A stretch of DNA of 58,627 bases from Rhodoblastus sphagnicola. Lineage in GTDB: Bacteria > Pseudomonadota > Alphaproteobacteria > Rhizobiales > Beijerinckiaceae. The translations under genes were made by a program, and so were the position numbers. Positions 15,660 through 24,460 of the stretch are shown here, piece by piece (position 1 is the first letter of the stretch; each line of letters begins with the position of its first letter). The notes below the pieces were generated by a model, which saw only the letters and a list, made by a program, of their open reading frames with translations, did not search any database and was not told the origin of the DNA. The stretch covers positions 1 through 58,627 of the forward strand of contig NZ_NHSJ01000025.1 of assembly GCF_002937075.1 (NCBI RefSeq), written 5' to 3'.

Positions 15660-15968
15660 TCAGAACGTGCCGGGCGGACGATTAGCGTCCCTGCCGGCCG
15701 CCCCGGTTGCCCAGCCGGCGTGTTCGTAGTCCGGGCGCGTGCCTTGGGAGGCGGGCTCGGCGGGTTTCACGATTGTGCCTTGGCGATCGTAAACCGGCGG
15801 TCGCCAAGTGGCATTGGACGAACCATAAGCGGCGAAAGGATCGTAGAAAAAGTTATGGATCGGCGGCGCGGCGGGCGCGCTGTAGCTGTCGGGTTTTTTC
15901 AGGTTGGGACTAGCGCAGCCGGTCAGGGCGAGGGCGGCGATGGGCAGGATCAAGAGAGTGGATTTCAT
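15660..15968 (-). CDS. Small outer-membrane lipoprotein (transfer region)
   Basis: 102 residues. Lipobox LTGC gives a lipidated Cys18 after MKSTLLILPIAALALTGC. The mature part is Pro-, Tyr- and Ala-rich and looks extended (YSAPAAPPIHNFFYDPFAAYG). It has its own leader motif at 16006-16014 and a GGAGGAG site. Dot/Icm systems contain several lipoproteins, but DotD and DotC are identified elsewhere here (39686, 40158), so this is an additional one of unknown role. Confidence 0.75.
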   Translation of the reverse strand: MKSTLLILPIAALALTGCASPNLKKPDSYSAPAAPPIHNFFYDPFAAYGSSNATWRPPVYDRQGTIVKPAEPASQGTRPDYEHAGWATGAAGRDANRPPGTF

Positions 15969-16005
15969 GCGATAGGCTCCTCCTGGAGCCTATCGTCGTG
16001 GTGAG

Positions 16006-16014
16006 TGGCGCGAA
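16006..16014 (-). promoter_or_regulatory. Transfer-region leader motif upstream of the lipoprotein
   Basis: GTCTTCGCGCCACTC on the minus strand, about 45 nt before the ATG at 15968. Confidence 0.55.
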
Positions 16015-16017
16015 GAC

Positions 16018-16515
16018 CTAGCGTAGCGCGTTCCAAAGCCTTTTGAACCAAGCCAGCTTCTTCGGTTGGTCGCCGAGACCTTCGAAAAACTCGCCCTTGA
16101 GATGCTTGTAGGCGATGTCGAGAGCGAAGTCGCGTAATTCGGCGAATTCGGGTCGATCTGCTTTTCCTACTCTATGCGTGTGAAGCAGGTGGCCTCCGAT
16201 ATCCAAGAATTTGAGCAGCGCGTCGCGTTCACGCGTCACGCTGCTCATTTCGTGCAGTCTGGATTTCAGGGTGGCGACATCCTGTTCCAGATTTTTGGCA
16301 AGCGTCCTCCAATCGCGCCCACTGCGAAAGTTATTCGCGGCTGTTGCTTCAGCCTCATTGAGGCGCGCGTAAAGCTCGTCGAGATCACGTCGCGTGATTT
16401 CAACGACGTCCTGACCAGTAAACGCCAAGGCGATATTGGACATGATCTTGGTGCTGCGCGCGTCCGATTCTCCGGCGATGTACCCAGCCATGAAAGAAGG
16501 ATCCGTGCCGATCAT
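16018..16515 (-). CDS. Coiled-coil protein downstream of dotA
   Basis: 165 residues, no signal peptide. The middle part is a predicted coiled coil (DLDELYARLNEAEATAANNF, then AKNLEQDVATLKSRLHEMSS). The C-terminus is aromatic and basic (KKLAWFKRLWNALR). The gene follows dotA with only two bases between stop and start, so it is in the same operon. The family is not recognised; a cytoplasmic partner of DotA is conceivable but unsupported. Confidence 0.65.
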   Translation of the reverse strand: MIGTDPSFMAGYIAGESDARSTKIMSNIALAFTGQDVVEITRRDLDELYARLNEAEATAANNFRSGRDWRTLAKNLEQDVATLKSRLHEMSSVTRERDALLKFLDIGGHLLHTHRVGKADRPEFAELRDFALDIAYKHLKGEFFEGLGDQPKKLAWFKRLWNALR

Positions 16516-16517
16516 TG

Positions 16518-18866
16518 TTAGAGGTCCGTAGGTTTCTGTGTGTTGCGCATGCCAGTGGTTGCTTGCATGGTACTATCGAGACCGGAGGATGTCGATGTGG
16601 GGCCGGTTAACGCTTCAGTGTTTTCGGAGCGGCGCGAGGAATTGCCGCCTGATAAGCGACGCGCGGACGGTGAGAGCGCGCCTTTAGCTTTGTTTGCAAC
16701 AGTGTCGATTGTTTGGCGCGTTCCTTGGTAAGCGGCGATCTGAGCGAATTCGTTCGTGTCAATGCGGTTGCCGCCCCCGAAGCCAATCAGACGAGGGAGG
16801 TGATGCGGGATCAGCGCCACCATGCGGAACGCCATGATCGCAGCGGTCACATTCGTCAAAATGAACACAGACATCAGGGTCAGGAAACCGAGAACGTTCG
16901 TGACCAACCAGCCGTTCGCTAGGACGAAACCGGCAGCGATACCGAAGCTCGCTGAGATCAACCAGGCCATCGAGGCGAACACGAAATAGCCGAGGAAGAG
17001 GCCGAGCAGCATCAATGTCGGCCGGAACAGAACGTTGAACAGGAGTTCGTAACCCGGCCCCCCCCGCCCGTGCAAACCCTCGCCCTCGAGGGTCATGTGG
17101 GCGAGCATCCACAGCGGCACGGCGACGAACGCTTCACAAACGAGGATGAGATAGCCCGCCACGCCGGCCATCCAGATGACCCAGGGAATCATCGGCAGGA
17201 CGTAGGCGATCATCTGACCTTGAGCCAGGAAGAGGCTTGCGCCGGCGAAGATCGGCGTGGATAGGAAATTGATGACGGAGGATGCTCCTGCGGCGGCGAG
17301 CCCGCCCGTGACGCCGCCCGTCGCAACGCCGCCAGCCACGGCCGAAGCCTGTCCGACCGTGGTCGTCAAAGCGGCTGCGGCGCCCAATATGCCAAGCGCT
17401 GCGAGCGTCATCTTGTTACCGAGCGCGATCAAGCCGCCGAAAGGATCGTTCCATTGACTGCTGGTGGGCGACAGGCTGTTGACGAGACTGTTGAGAAGCG
17501 CCGGAGTAATATTAAGCGCACGGAAAACCTGCTCGATCGTGCTGTTCGGGTCGCCGCCTGAATATTGACCGGTTTGTACGGACGCATAACCGCTCGGCTG
17601 CGAAAGAGAGTCCTGGGTCCCGACATAAATTTTGAGCTTTCCAAGCAATGACGTCGAGGACGCAAAGAGCGGAGCAATGTCGGTCGTCAGCGATGATGAC
17701 AGCCCCTGGAACGACGGTGTGTTGACAACGGGTGTGGCGCTGGCGAGAGATAGCGTCAGGCCGTTGAGACGCGCGAATTCGAGATAATAGGCGCCGGCGG
17801 AGGTCCATCCGAGCGCGGAGAGCTGCGTTTGCCCCTGGATCAGGCCAAGATTGCCATTACGGGCGTCTTGGACTTGTTGGGCGCTGCGCAAATCCTGCGT
17901 TATCGATTGTGCGGCGGTCGTCAACTGCGTCGTGTAATTCTGAAGCGTACTTGTGTAGAGCGTCTGCAAGCCGCTCAGTGCGGATTGGTTCTTGGTGGTC
18001 CAATATTTCTGGGCGATGCTCTGGATCGACGGGCGCAACGCGCTCAGCGTGCTGTCGAGAATATCTTTCTGTCTTTGCGCCATCTGATTGGCGATATTGG
18101 TGTAACCGCTGCCGCCCGTGCTCGTCACCGGCTCATTTATTGTTACCGATCCACAAGTCGGGCTGTTCGTGGCGAGACCCGCGCTGAGCTGGTACGCGTA
18201 GGTGACGACGCCGCCGGATGAGGATGATCCGACAACGGTTCCGGTCGGCGAAGGCACGATCGTGGATCCGGCGGCCGCATTAACATAGGCGGCGCAAAGT
18301 TCGTCCTGCATCAGGTTGAGGATTGTGGTTCCCGCGCCCGGGACGATCGGCTCAGCGACGATCATGGCGTCCGGCCCGACAGCTTGGACGACGTTGGTAT
18401 AGACAGACCGCGCCATTCCGATTCCCCAACCGGCCGCCTGGATCACAAAAGACTGGCCGACCGAAAAACCGGAGTTCATCGGCAACATCATAATGGCGGC
18501 GAAGCCAATCCGCACGACCGCGAGGCTGGTCACGCCGTTGGTTAACAGCGTCGACGTCTCGGAGACGCGGTGAATGTGCATGATGGTGATGTAGCAGAGA
18601 AACGCCATGGCGAGGGCCATGACGAAGCCGGTCAACTGGCCAACGATGAGGCCGACGACGTTCGCGGCCGCGCCGGTTGAAGTTGGCGGCGTTCCATTGA
18701 TCGGAAAGACGCTCTGGATGGTTTTCCAGGCCCAATCGTCGCCCGGATCGAGGGCGCTCCAGCTGACGTCGAAGCTGTTGGTCGTCGATTGAGCGTCGGC
18801 GCCGCCAATGATGGCGAAGATGAAGAAAAGGGTGAGAGGGAGCAATCTAAACAGATGTTGCGACAT
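16518..18866 (-). CDS. dotA: DotA/TraY-like polytopic membrane protein
   Basis: 782 residues. Signal peptide (MSQHLFRLLPLTLFFIFAIIG, then GADA), an early membrane segment (about 77-98, GFVMALAMAFLCYITIMHIH), a large periplasmic domain of about 330 residues, then a cluster of membrane segments in the C-terminal third (for example LFLGYFVFASMAWLISASFG and LTLMSVFILTNVTAAIMAF). FVAVPLWMLAHMTLEGEGLHGRGGPGYELLFNVLFRPTLM is the best-kept DotA/TraY stretch. DotA is an inner-membrane core part of the Dot/Icm and IncI transfer channels, and TraY carries entry-exclusion specificity in R64. Leader motif at 18905-18914. Confidence 0.9.
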   Translation of the reverse strand: MSQHLFRLLPLTLFFIFAIIGGADAQSTTNSFDVSWSALDPGDDWAWKTIQSVFPINGTPPTSTGAAANVVGLIVGQLTGFVMALAMAFLCYITIMHIHRVSETSTLLTNGVTSLAVVRIGFAAIMMLPMNSGFSVGQSFVIQAAGWGIGMARSVYTNVVQAVGPDAMIVAEPIVPGAGTTILNLMQDELCAAYVNAAAGSTIVPSPTGTVVGSSSSGGVVTYAYQLSAGLATNSPTCGSVTINEPVTSTGGSGYTNIANQMAQRQKDILDSTLSALRPSIQSIAQKYWTTKNQSALSGLQTLYTSTLQNYTTQLTTAAQSITQDLRSAQQVQDARNGNLGLIQGQTQLSALGWTSAGAYYLEFARLNGLTLSLASATPVVNTPSFQGLSSSLTTDIAPLFASSTSLLGKLKIYVGTQDSLSQPSGYASVQTGQYSGGDPNSTIEQVFRALNITPALLNSLVNSLSPTSSQWNDPFGGLIALGNKMTLAALGILGAAAALTTTVGQASAVAGGVATGGVTGGLAAAGASSVINFLSTPIFAGASLFLAQGQMIAYVLPMIPWVIWMAGVAGYLILVCEAFVAVPLWMLAHMTLEGEGLHGRGGPGYELLFNVLFRPTLMLLGLFLGYFVFASMAWLISASFGIAAGFVLANGWLVTNVLGFLTLMSVFILTNVTAAIMAFRMVALIPHHLPRLIGFGGGNRIDTNEFAQIAAYQGTRQTIDTVANKAKGALSPSARRLSGGNSSRRSENTEALTGPTSTSSGLDSTMQATTGMRNTQKPTDL

Positions 18867-18904
18867 GGCGGCCTCAAGAGGTTGGTGCTTGAGGCTGCCA
18901 TGCG

Positions 18905-18914
18905 TTGGCGCGAA
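18905..18914 (-). promoter_or_regulatory. Transfer-region leader motif upstream of dotA
   Basis: TCGAATTCGCGCCAACG on the minus strand, 48 nt before the dotA ATG and overlapping the end of the preceding gene's 3' flank. Confidence 0.6.
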
Positions 18915-18924
18915 TTCGAAAAAC

Positions 18925-21207
18925 TCACGGCGAAAGTCCAGGGCTGGCGGAAGGCCCTTGTCGCGAGAATGCGCTGCGGATCGAGTCGACGAGGTCTTTC
19001 ACCGCCTCTCGCCCCTTGTCGAGCGCCTCGTCGAGGGCGCTCTTGCCAGAGTCCTTTCCCGGGAGTTCGGAACTCGCCTTGACGATTTGCTCATCGAGAG
19101 CCTCCAGTCTCGCAAGGATGCCGGCGTTGGCTGTCGGGAGGACCGGTGCGGCGGCCTCGCGATGCTCGGCGTAGGCGTCGAGCGCGCTGGCGGCCTTTTC
19201 GTAGGATGCCGAGAAGTTTTCGTCTCGAGCGAGCGTGGCGTTGAATTCCTTGCGGAGATTGTCATAAGCGCCGCCCGGCCTCATTTCAGAGAGCACTTCC
19301 TTGATGCCGCCCGGCGATGCTTCCGCCGCCTCACGGATGCGGGAGAGGATGGCGGCGGAATCGGTCTTTTCCAGCGCCTCGAAAGCTCCGACGGCGGCGG
19401 TTGCCGCGCGCTCGGCCGTTTGCGCCAAATCGGCGTCGCGACGTGGCTGCATTCGATTTTGATTGAACCGTTCGAACAGGGCGCGGGCGCCGCCTGGTTG
19501 GGCCGGCGACGCTGGATCTTGAGCGGGCGCCGTTTTCTGGACCGAGATCGATTCGGAGCGTTCCGGACGAAAATCCGTCAGCAAGTTGCGGAGCGCCAGG
19601 CTGCCGCGCATCGGACCGGCGCCGGCCTCATTCGACGCTGGCGGGGTTGTAGGTTGAGACAGTCTGGCTCCGCTCGTCGTCTGTGGCGACGAAGGCTGAG
19701 TCGGGGTCGTTTGTGGCCCTTCGGGCTGAGTTGGGCCGCTGCTTGTGCTGACGGCCTGCGTTGTTGAAGGCCAACGAGACTTCAACGCCGGGGCGTCGGG
19801 CTGGCCAGGGCTTGGATTTGACTCGCCGAGAGCAGGGGACGCCGCGCGCGGGCTGCGCTGGAACGCGCTCGCGAAAGCAGAGACCAAGGCGGCGCCAGCG
19901 GTGATCGGGGGCATCGTTGATTGTTGATGTGGATCTGAATCGCGAGTTCTTTGCTGATCGCTGCGATTTCGCTCCGGTTGCTGTGGCGCGTTTGCCCGTT
20001 GGAGGGTTTCAGGCACACGGTCGATTTGTTGATGTGAGGAGGAGGCGGCAGTACGATCGTCAGTAAAGGGATTTTCAGGAGTGTTACTATTTGGTGGTGA
20101 CGGCTGCGATGCAGTGGTTTGCGGCGATTGCCCGCGTTCAGGCGGACTGTTGCCGACGTTGGGAATGTCGACGGGTTTGTCCGTTGTCTTGGAAGCGGCA
20201 GAAGGCGCTTCTGCACTGACGGCGGGCGACGGACCGTCGTCAAACGCCGACATCAGGTCCTTCAGAGGCGGCTGAGCCTTCGGGAGCGACGTTTCCAGCG
20301 GGGTTGATAGACTGCTGGTCGAAGAGGATGTCGCCGGTGGAGGAGTTGGCGCTGCTTCATTGCGTTGGGGTTGGGTGGGTTCGGTCGCGGCAGTGTTCGC
20401 AGTCTTGGTCGCCGCAGGGGCGGCGTCGTCAAATGCCGATACCAAATTCTTGAGAGATTGGTCGGGTTTTACGGGAGAAGCGTCAGGCGTCGCCGGCGTA
20501 ACCGTCGTGGAACGGCTCGCGGTCTCGTCTTCGAACGCGGGGCGGGCATGTTCGGCGGCCGCGGCCGAGCCGATGACCTTTTGATAGGTATCGGGAAAGA
20601 AATCTTTGGCGTCCTGGTGCGCCGCCGCCAATTCGGTCGGATCGAAGCGTTCCGGAAAGGACACGGCGACGATCGACGCGCGAGCGCCAGACGTTGTCGC
20701 TCCATCGGAGACATACTGGCCGTCAGGCTTGCGCCAGGCGGGGTCAATCTTTTCGTTCAGTTCCGGCGCAACGACGAGCCGATGATCGACCGGCGTCTCG
20801 AAATGATCAATTCCGGCCCCATGATAGTTCGCGATCTTGACGTACCCCAGGTCTTCATCAGGTTTCTCAAACATTTTGGCGGTGAAGTCGCGGTAAGCGT
20901 CGGGATACGCTTTCTGCGCGACCGTGTGCGCGCCCAGGGCATCTTCCGGCTCGAACGCTTTGGGAAAGTTGATGGCGACGACGGACCATTTCTCCGGACC
21001 TTCGTACCAGCCATTTGGCTCGCGCCAAGCCGCATCGATTTTTTTGTTCTTGTCGTCGGACAGGTGGAAGCCGGAGCTGTTTTCGGTTTCGTGATAGGTA
21101 ATGCCCTCGGCTACGGGCAAGTGGTTTGTTGATTTCGTCCAAGGCGCCGCTTCAGTCGCCGCGTCTTTCACGTCGGCTGGATTCTGATCGAAGTTCGGGT
21201 CAACCAT
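18925..21207 (-). CDS. Large DUF7007-type, proline-rich scaffold protein
   Basis: 760 residues from ATG 21207 (GGAG 8 nt upstream; ATG 21213 is too close to it). The N-terminus has two tandem related domains. The first reads GITYHETENSSGFHLS, IDAAWREPNGWYEG and VAINFPKAFEPEDA. The second contains IDPAWRKPDGQYV and VAVSFPERFDPTELA. The pattern resembles DUF7007 of conjugative elements. A long Pro/Ser/Gln-rich region (about 220-540) contains repeats of L-K-X-L-X-S-A-F-D-D. The C-terminal ~200 residues are predicted coiled coil. No signal peptide or membrane segment, so cytoplasmic. It lies between secreted-protein genes and dotA. Function unknown. Confidence 0.7.
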   Translation of the reverse strand: MVDPNFDQNPADVKDAATEAAPWTKSTNHLPVAEGITYHETENSSGFHLSDDKNKKIDAAWREPNGWYEGPEKWSVVAINFPKAFEPEDALGAHTVAQKAYPDAYRDFTAKMFEKPDEDLGYVKIANYHGAGIDHFETPVDHRLVVAPELNEKIDPAWRKPDGQYVSDGATTSGARASIVAVSFPERFDPTELAAAHQDAKDFFPDTYQKVIGSAAAAEHARPAFEDETASRSTTVTPATPDASPVKPDQSLKNLVSAFDDAAPAATKTANTAATEPTQPQRNEAAPTPPPATSSSTSSLSTPLETSLPKAQPPLKDLMSAFDDGPSPAVSAEAPSAASKTTDKPVDIPNVGNSPPERGQSPQTTASQPSPPNSNTPENPFTDDRTAASSSHQQIDRVPETLQRANAPQQPERNRSDQQRTRDSDPHQQSTMPPITAGAALVSAFASAFQRSPRAASPALGESNPSPGQPDAPALKSRWPSTTQAVSTSSGPTQPEGPQTTPTQPSSPQTTSGARLSQPTTPPASNEAGAGPMRGSLALRNLLTDFRPERSESISVQKTAPAQDPASPAQPGGARALFERFNQNRMQPRRDADLAQTAERAATAAVGAFEALEKTDSAAILSRIREAAEASPGGIKEVLSEMRPGGAYDNLRKEFNATLARDENFSASYEKAASALDAYAEHREAAAPVLPTANAGILARLEALDEQIVKASSELPGKDSGKSALDEALDKGREAVKDLVDSIRSAFSRQGPSASPGLSP

Positions 21208-21220
21208 CGACATGGCTCCA

Positions 21221-22420
21221 TCAATTCGAAAGGTTCGGGGAGGGCATGGCGAAAGCGGGCTGGTAATTGTGCTCGACGGTTTCGGCCAAGTGGGCGGCGG
21301 AGGTCGTGGCGTGCATCAAGTTGAGCTTGTAAAGCTGGACGAGCAGGTAATTGGTCTGCGCCAGTTCGGTCGCGATCTCGCGTTGGATCGAGGCGGCAGG
21401 CATTGATGCGAGTTGCCCGTGATAGTTGGTGCTCGAAAGTCGGCGGGTTGTGTCGAGCATGAGCGCATGAAGCCACGAGGCCGTCGGTGTCGCAGGCAGC
21501 CCCTCGTCCGTCATTTCCTGCTGCTGTTCGGATGTGAGCGTGACCGAAGGCGACTGCACGCCGATGGCGACGCTTGTGACGTCCCGCGCGAGCGACATCC
21601 GGGCGTTGTAGGCGCGTCGCCTTGCGATCGCCTCGGCGCCTTGAGTTGACGTGATCTGATCGCCGCGCAAAGTGCCGGGAACGACAGGCTGGATCAGCGA
21701 CGTCGCATAGTCGTTGGCGCGGGTTACGCCGTCCTGGCCGTCAAGGGTTCCGGAGACAAACAGGGCTGACGCCTGCTGGTCGGCGTTTGGCGTCTGAGAG
21801 ATCGTGCAAAGCCCGGCCGCCGCTTCGACGTCGTTGCAATAGCGTTGGTAATGCAAATTGTTGTTGGCTTGCGCGGCTTGCGCGGACCCGAAATAACCCG
21901 GTTGATTGAGGCCGCCCTCACCACGTTTGTCCGTAACGTCCGTGATCGATTTGGCGACCTGCCAGCTCTTGGACGCGCCTGCGATGACCGCCTGGCCGCC
22001 GTCGAGCGCCGCGCAGTGCGTAGATCCGACTATGTGTTCGTCGCGGATCTGCGCGTTGCGGAAGTCGCGTTGAACGCGGGCCATTGCAATATTTTGGCCG
22101 TCAATAAGCTGAGAATGCGCGTCGACCTGAGCCTTTTGGTAGTTCGAAATTTGCGTGAAGCCCTGCTGGAGCAGTTGGTTGACGCTGCCGTAGGTGTTGG
22201 GGCCGAGCAATTGAGCCAGCGGGCCATTGGCGCCGAGCTGGCCTGTTATCGAATTCAGCGTGTTGTTCATTTGGTTTTGAATGAACTTCATGGCCTGGTC
22301 GACAGCGAGGCTTGCATAGTCGATCACTGGCATGGTGGCGTTCGCGGTGGTGGGCGCAAAAAAGGCTGCTCCAAGGACGAGCGCGGCGGCGGTTGAAGTG
22401 AGGGATTGAGGCGTTTTCAT
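21221..22420 (-). CDS. Secreted transfer-region protein (periplasmic, TraW-position)
   Basis: 399 residues from ATG 22420, which has AAGGA 8 nt upstream; the frame extends to 22669 but that part overlaps the preceding gene. Signal peptide MKTPQSLTSTAAALVLGAAF, ending near TANA. The mature protein is Gln/Asn-rich and helical (MKFIQNQMNNTLNSITGQLG, then QISNYQKAQVDAHSQLIDGQ), with three cysteines. It resembles VirB5/VirB6-associated periplasmic proteins in style only. R64 has TraW upstream of traX and traY; this gene sits near dotA, but homology is not shown. Confidence 0.65.
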   Translation of the reverse strand: MKTPQSLTSTAAALVLGAAFFAPTTANATMPVIDYASLAVDQAMKFIQNQMNNTLNSITGQLGANGPLAQLLGPNTYGSVNQLLQQGFTQISNYQKAQVDAHSQLIDGQNIAMARVQRDFRNAQIRDEHIVGSTHCAALDGGQAVIAGASKSWQVAKSITDVTDKRGEGGLNQPGYFGSAQAAQANNNLHYQRYCNDVEAAAGLCTISQTPNADQQASALFVSGTLDGQDGVTRANDYATSLIQPVVPGTLRGDQITSTQGAEAIARRRAYNARMSLARDVTSVAIGVQSPSVTLTSEQQQEMTDEGLPATPTASWLHALMLDTTRRLSSTNYHGQLASMPAASIQREIATELAQTNYLLVQLYKLNLMHATTSAAHLAETVEHNYQPAFAMPSPNLSN

Positions 22421-22455
22421 AACGTGTATCCTTGATCGGGGTCGCGTCTCGGGCG

Positions 22456-22992
22456 TCAGTACAGTCCGAGGAGGGAGGTGATCGGGTAGCCGGTCGGCGC
22501 CACCGCGTTGCCCGACATGTAGAGGCCGCCGCTGTTGTTCGTGCCGGTGCCGATGCGCGCAATCGGCGGGCCGCCTCCGCCGAAGGAAAGTTTGGGGCAA
22601 GAGATTCCGCCGCCGGACGTGCTGCCGCCGAGGAAGCCAAGCTTTAGGCCGGTCAAGGTGATGCCGCACTGTGTCGAACCGAGCGTTTGGTTCCAGAGGC
22701 TGTTGATCTTGTTGCAGATTTGCGTTTGAATCGATTGCAGCAGATTTTGTGGGTTGAGCAGGTTGGTGACGACGTTCAGACCTGCGCCCTTGAAGAAGTT
22801 ATCGAGGCACGACAGGCTCTTGACTGAGGTGGGCTGAGTGATGTTCTGGTCGTCGACGGAGATGCGCGTGGCGATGGCATTGCTTGCCGCCTGCGTGATG
22901 GCGGCGCATCCGGCGCTGCCGGCGGTTTGAGCGGACGCAGGCGCCGAAAGGGCGAGAGCGGCGGCAAAGATAACGAGTTGGGTGCGTTTCAT
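22456..22992 (-). CDS. Small secreted cysteine-containing protein
   Basis: 178 residues with signal peptide (MKRTQLVIFAAALALSAPASA). The mature region carries five cysteines (GCAAI, SLSCLDNFF, QICNKI, TQCGIT, ISCPKL), so disulfide bonds are likely; the DsbC-like protein at 7712 could act on it. The C-terminus is Gly-rich. The start overlaps the stop of the gene before it by one base. Part of the unit led by the motif at 23455. No family recognised. Confidence 0.65.
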   Translation of the reverse strand: MKRTQLVIFAAALALSAPASAQTAGSAGCAAITQAASNAIATRISVDDQNITQPTSVKSLSCLDNFFKGAGLNVVTNLLNPQNLLQSIQTQICNKINSLWNQTLGSTQCGITLTGLKLGFLGGSTSGGGISCPKLSFGGGGPPIARIGTGTNNSGGLYMSGNAVAPTGYPITSLLGLY

Positions 22993-23411
22993 CAGAACTG
23001 TCCTCCGTTGAACGGCGTGGTGGAAGCTGCGGCGCAGGCCCGTTGCATGGCCGCGATGCGAGAGAGGTTGAGAATTCGGGAGAGAAGCGCCTTGTGGGCG
23101 AGCGGAGCGGTGGCGTGGTCGGGCAGGGCGGAAGAGGATGGCGCCGTCCCGGCGGCGGTCATGCGGCGCAGAAGGGCCTTCGCACGCGCTGCCGAAAGCG
23201 GCCGCGTGACCTTTTCAAATCGGGCGCGGCCGGGATCGACCGAGAGATAATCCGCCAGGGAGGAAACTTGCGGTTCGTTGACGGCGCAAAATTGATCGGC
23301 CACGCGGGCGAACGCGGCCTCGGTGTCAACGGGGATCGCTTGGAGTATCGAGGCGTCGTCTGCTTGAGGAAGGTCGAGCCAATCGACGCGGGGTGGCGCT
23401 GTGTCTGACAT
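22992..23411 (-). CDS. Small cytoplasmic protein of the transfer region
   Basis: 139 residues from ATG 23411 (GGAGA about 8 nt upstream). The longer frame to 23537 would run through the leader motif and is rejected. No signal peptide or membrane segment; helical, rich in Ala and Arg, with LSRIAAMQRACAAAS near the end. First gene of the unit 23411-18925, overlapping the next by one base. Family not recognised. Confidence 0.6.
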   Translation of the reverse strand: MSDTAPPRVDWLDLPQADDASILQAIPVDTEAAFARVADQFCAVNEPQVSSLADYLSVDPGRARFEKVTRPLSAARAKALLRRMTAAGTAPSSSALPDHATAPLAHKALLSRILNLSRIAAMQRACAAASTTPFNGGQF

Positions 23412-23454
23412 CGAAAAAAGTCTCCGGTTGGTCCCCGGAGAAGGATCGGTGTGA

Positions 23455-23464
23455 TTGGCGCGAA
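23455..23464 (-). promoter_or_regulatory. Transfer-region leader motif upstream of the 23411-18925 unit
   Basis: TCGAACTTCGCGCCAATCACACC on the minus strand, about 50 nt before the ATG at 23411. A second, related TTCGCGCAA lies about 30 nt further upstream. Confidence 0.6.
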
Positions 23465-23475
23465 GTTCGAAACGA

Positions 23476-23925
23476 TTAATGATTGTCGGTTGCGCGAATT
23501 GTGATGGTCTTGTCGTGAACGACGGTGGAGAGCCCAAGAGGCTTCACCGCGCTGGCGAGCGCCTGCATCCAGGATTTTCCACCCTGCCAATCGACGGGAG
23601 TGTTTGGATCGGCGGGTGGCTCCAAAATGATTTCGTAGCCATCGGGGACCATCTGACGAATGGCGAAAGCCAGGGGGACTTGGGCGCCGAAACCGGAAAC
23701 GAGTGCGACGGTCTTCGGCGCTGGTTTGGATGCCCTGTGCAAGGCGGCAGAGGCATGGTGCTTTGGGCGCGTCAGGGGCTTGCGAGCGGGAGATGGCGTG
23801 ACTTGTGGCGCAGGTGACGTGTCCGGACTGGCGGGTACTTCAATCTCATTGGAAACAAAAGAGAATTCCGCGACGGCAGGCTGCGCCATCACAACAAGAA
23901 CGAGGAAGGGGAGGGTGCGCTTCAT
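23476..23925 (-). CDS. Periplasmic protein with a TcpQ/PilL-like C-terminal domain
   Basis: 149 residues from ATG 23925 (AGGAGA upstream). Signal peptide MKRTLPFLVLVVMAQPAVA. A Pro-rich linker (about 30-70) leads to a C-terminal domain of about 65 residues: VPLAFAIRQMVPDGYEIILEPP, then WMQALASAVKPLGLSTVV. This is the small secretin-N0/TcpQ-like fold also found in DotD. Such domains anchor outer-membrane rings of pili and type IV secretion systems. Monocistronic with its own leader motif. It could support the DotD-DotH ring or a conjugative pilus. Confidence 0.65.
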   Translation of the reverse strand: MKRTLPFLVLVVMAQPAVAEFSFVSNEIEVPASPDTSPAPQVTPSPARKPLTRPKHHASAALHRASKPAPKTVALVSGFGAQVPLAFAIRQMVPDGYEIILEPPADPNTPVDWQGGKSWMQALASAVKPLGLSTVVHDKTITIRATDNH

Positions 23926-23961
23926 CAAAGTCTCCTGTCTTTCGGAAACCATGATCCAAAG

Positions 23962-23970
23962 CGGCGCGAA
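23962..23970 (-). promoter_or_regulatory. Transfer-region leader motif upstream of the TcpQ-like gene
   Basis: GTGTTCGCGCCGC on the minus strand, about 40 nt before the ATG at 23925. Confidence 0.55.
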
Positions 23971-24048
23971 CACCCATGTTCAAAAAATGGCGAAACCGTG
24001 GCGATAGGTCTCGAAATGGCTTCCGTTTCTGTGTAAACCGAAGATCGG

Positions 24049-24056
24049 TTCGCGCT
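24049..24056 (+). promoter_or_regulatory. Imperfect leader-motif copy upstream of the XRE regulator
   Basis: TTCGCGCT, one mismatch to the core, 67 nt before the XRE gene at 24116 and divergent from the motif at 23962. If the XRE proteins bind the motif, this would be an autoregulatory site. Confidence 0.35.
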
Positions 24057-24115
24057 CGGTCCAGCTATGGTTCTTTGGTATTTGCTTTTGTCGTTAGAGG
24101 ACTTGGGTTGATAAA

Positions 24116-24460
24116 ATGGGAAAGAAAGCTCCTGACCTCACTGATCTGCAGCACGAACGTTTCGATGGGATATTAACGACGCTTGCGCAACGCGTGCGAA
24201 CGTTACGCAAGGCTAAAGGAATGTCTGGTCGGCAATTTGCGGAAAAAGTCGGAATTAGCCATACGACGGTTGTTATGATCGAAGGTGGCGCAATAAATAT
24301 TTCTCTTCTTATTGTATTTCTCGTTGCTGAAGCATTGGAAGTTGAGGTTAATGTATTATTGAACGATTTGGCTTCGGAAACCACAACGCAGGCTGATGGC
24401 GCCTCGGAACTATCCAGATCAGAATTGAACATCACACTTTCCGATACAAGTCAGGATTGA
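24116..24460 (+). CDS. XRE-family transcriptional regulator 1
   Basis: 114 residues. Lambda-repressor-type helix-turn-helix at about residues 25-80: VRTLRKAKGMSGRQFAEKVGISHTTVVMIEGGAINISL. It is a clear paralogue of the protein at 48205, sharing MGKK at the start and the IEGGAIN helix. It lies between the divergent transfer arms and is the obvious candidate for their shared control, but binding to the leader motif is an inference. The C-terminal ~25 residues are polar and differ between the paralogues. Confidence 0.85.
   Translation: MGKKAPDLTDLQHERFDGILTTLAQRVRTLRKAKGMSGRQFAEKVGISHTTVVMIEGGAINISLLIVFLVAEALEVEVNVLLNDLASETTTQADGASELSRSELNITLSDTSQD

Noticed and set aside
15660-15968. Assignment of the small lipoprotein as DotD
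   Set aside because: It lacks the N0-like domain, and a convincing DotD is encoded at 39686.
22420-22669. N-terminal extension of the secreted protein at 21221
   Set aside because: Overlaps the gene at 22456 and reads as Arg/His-rich shadow; the ATG at 22420 has a ribosome site and a signal peptide.
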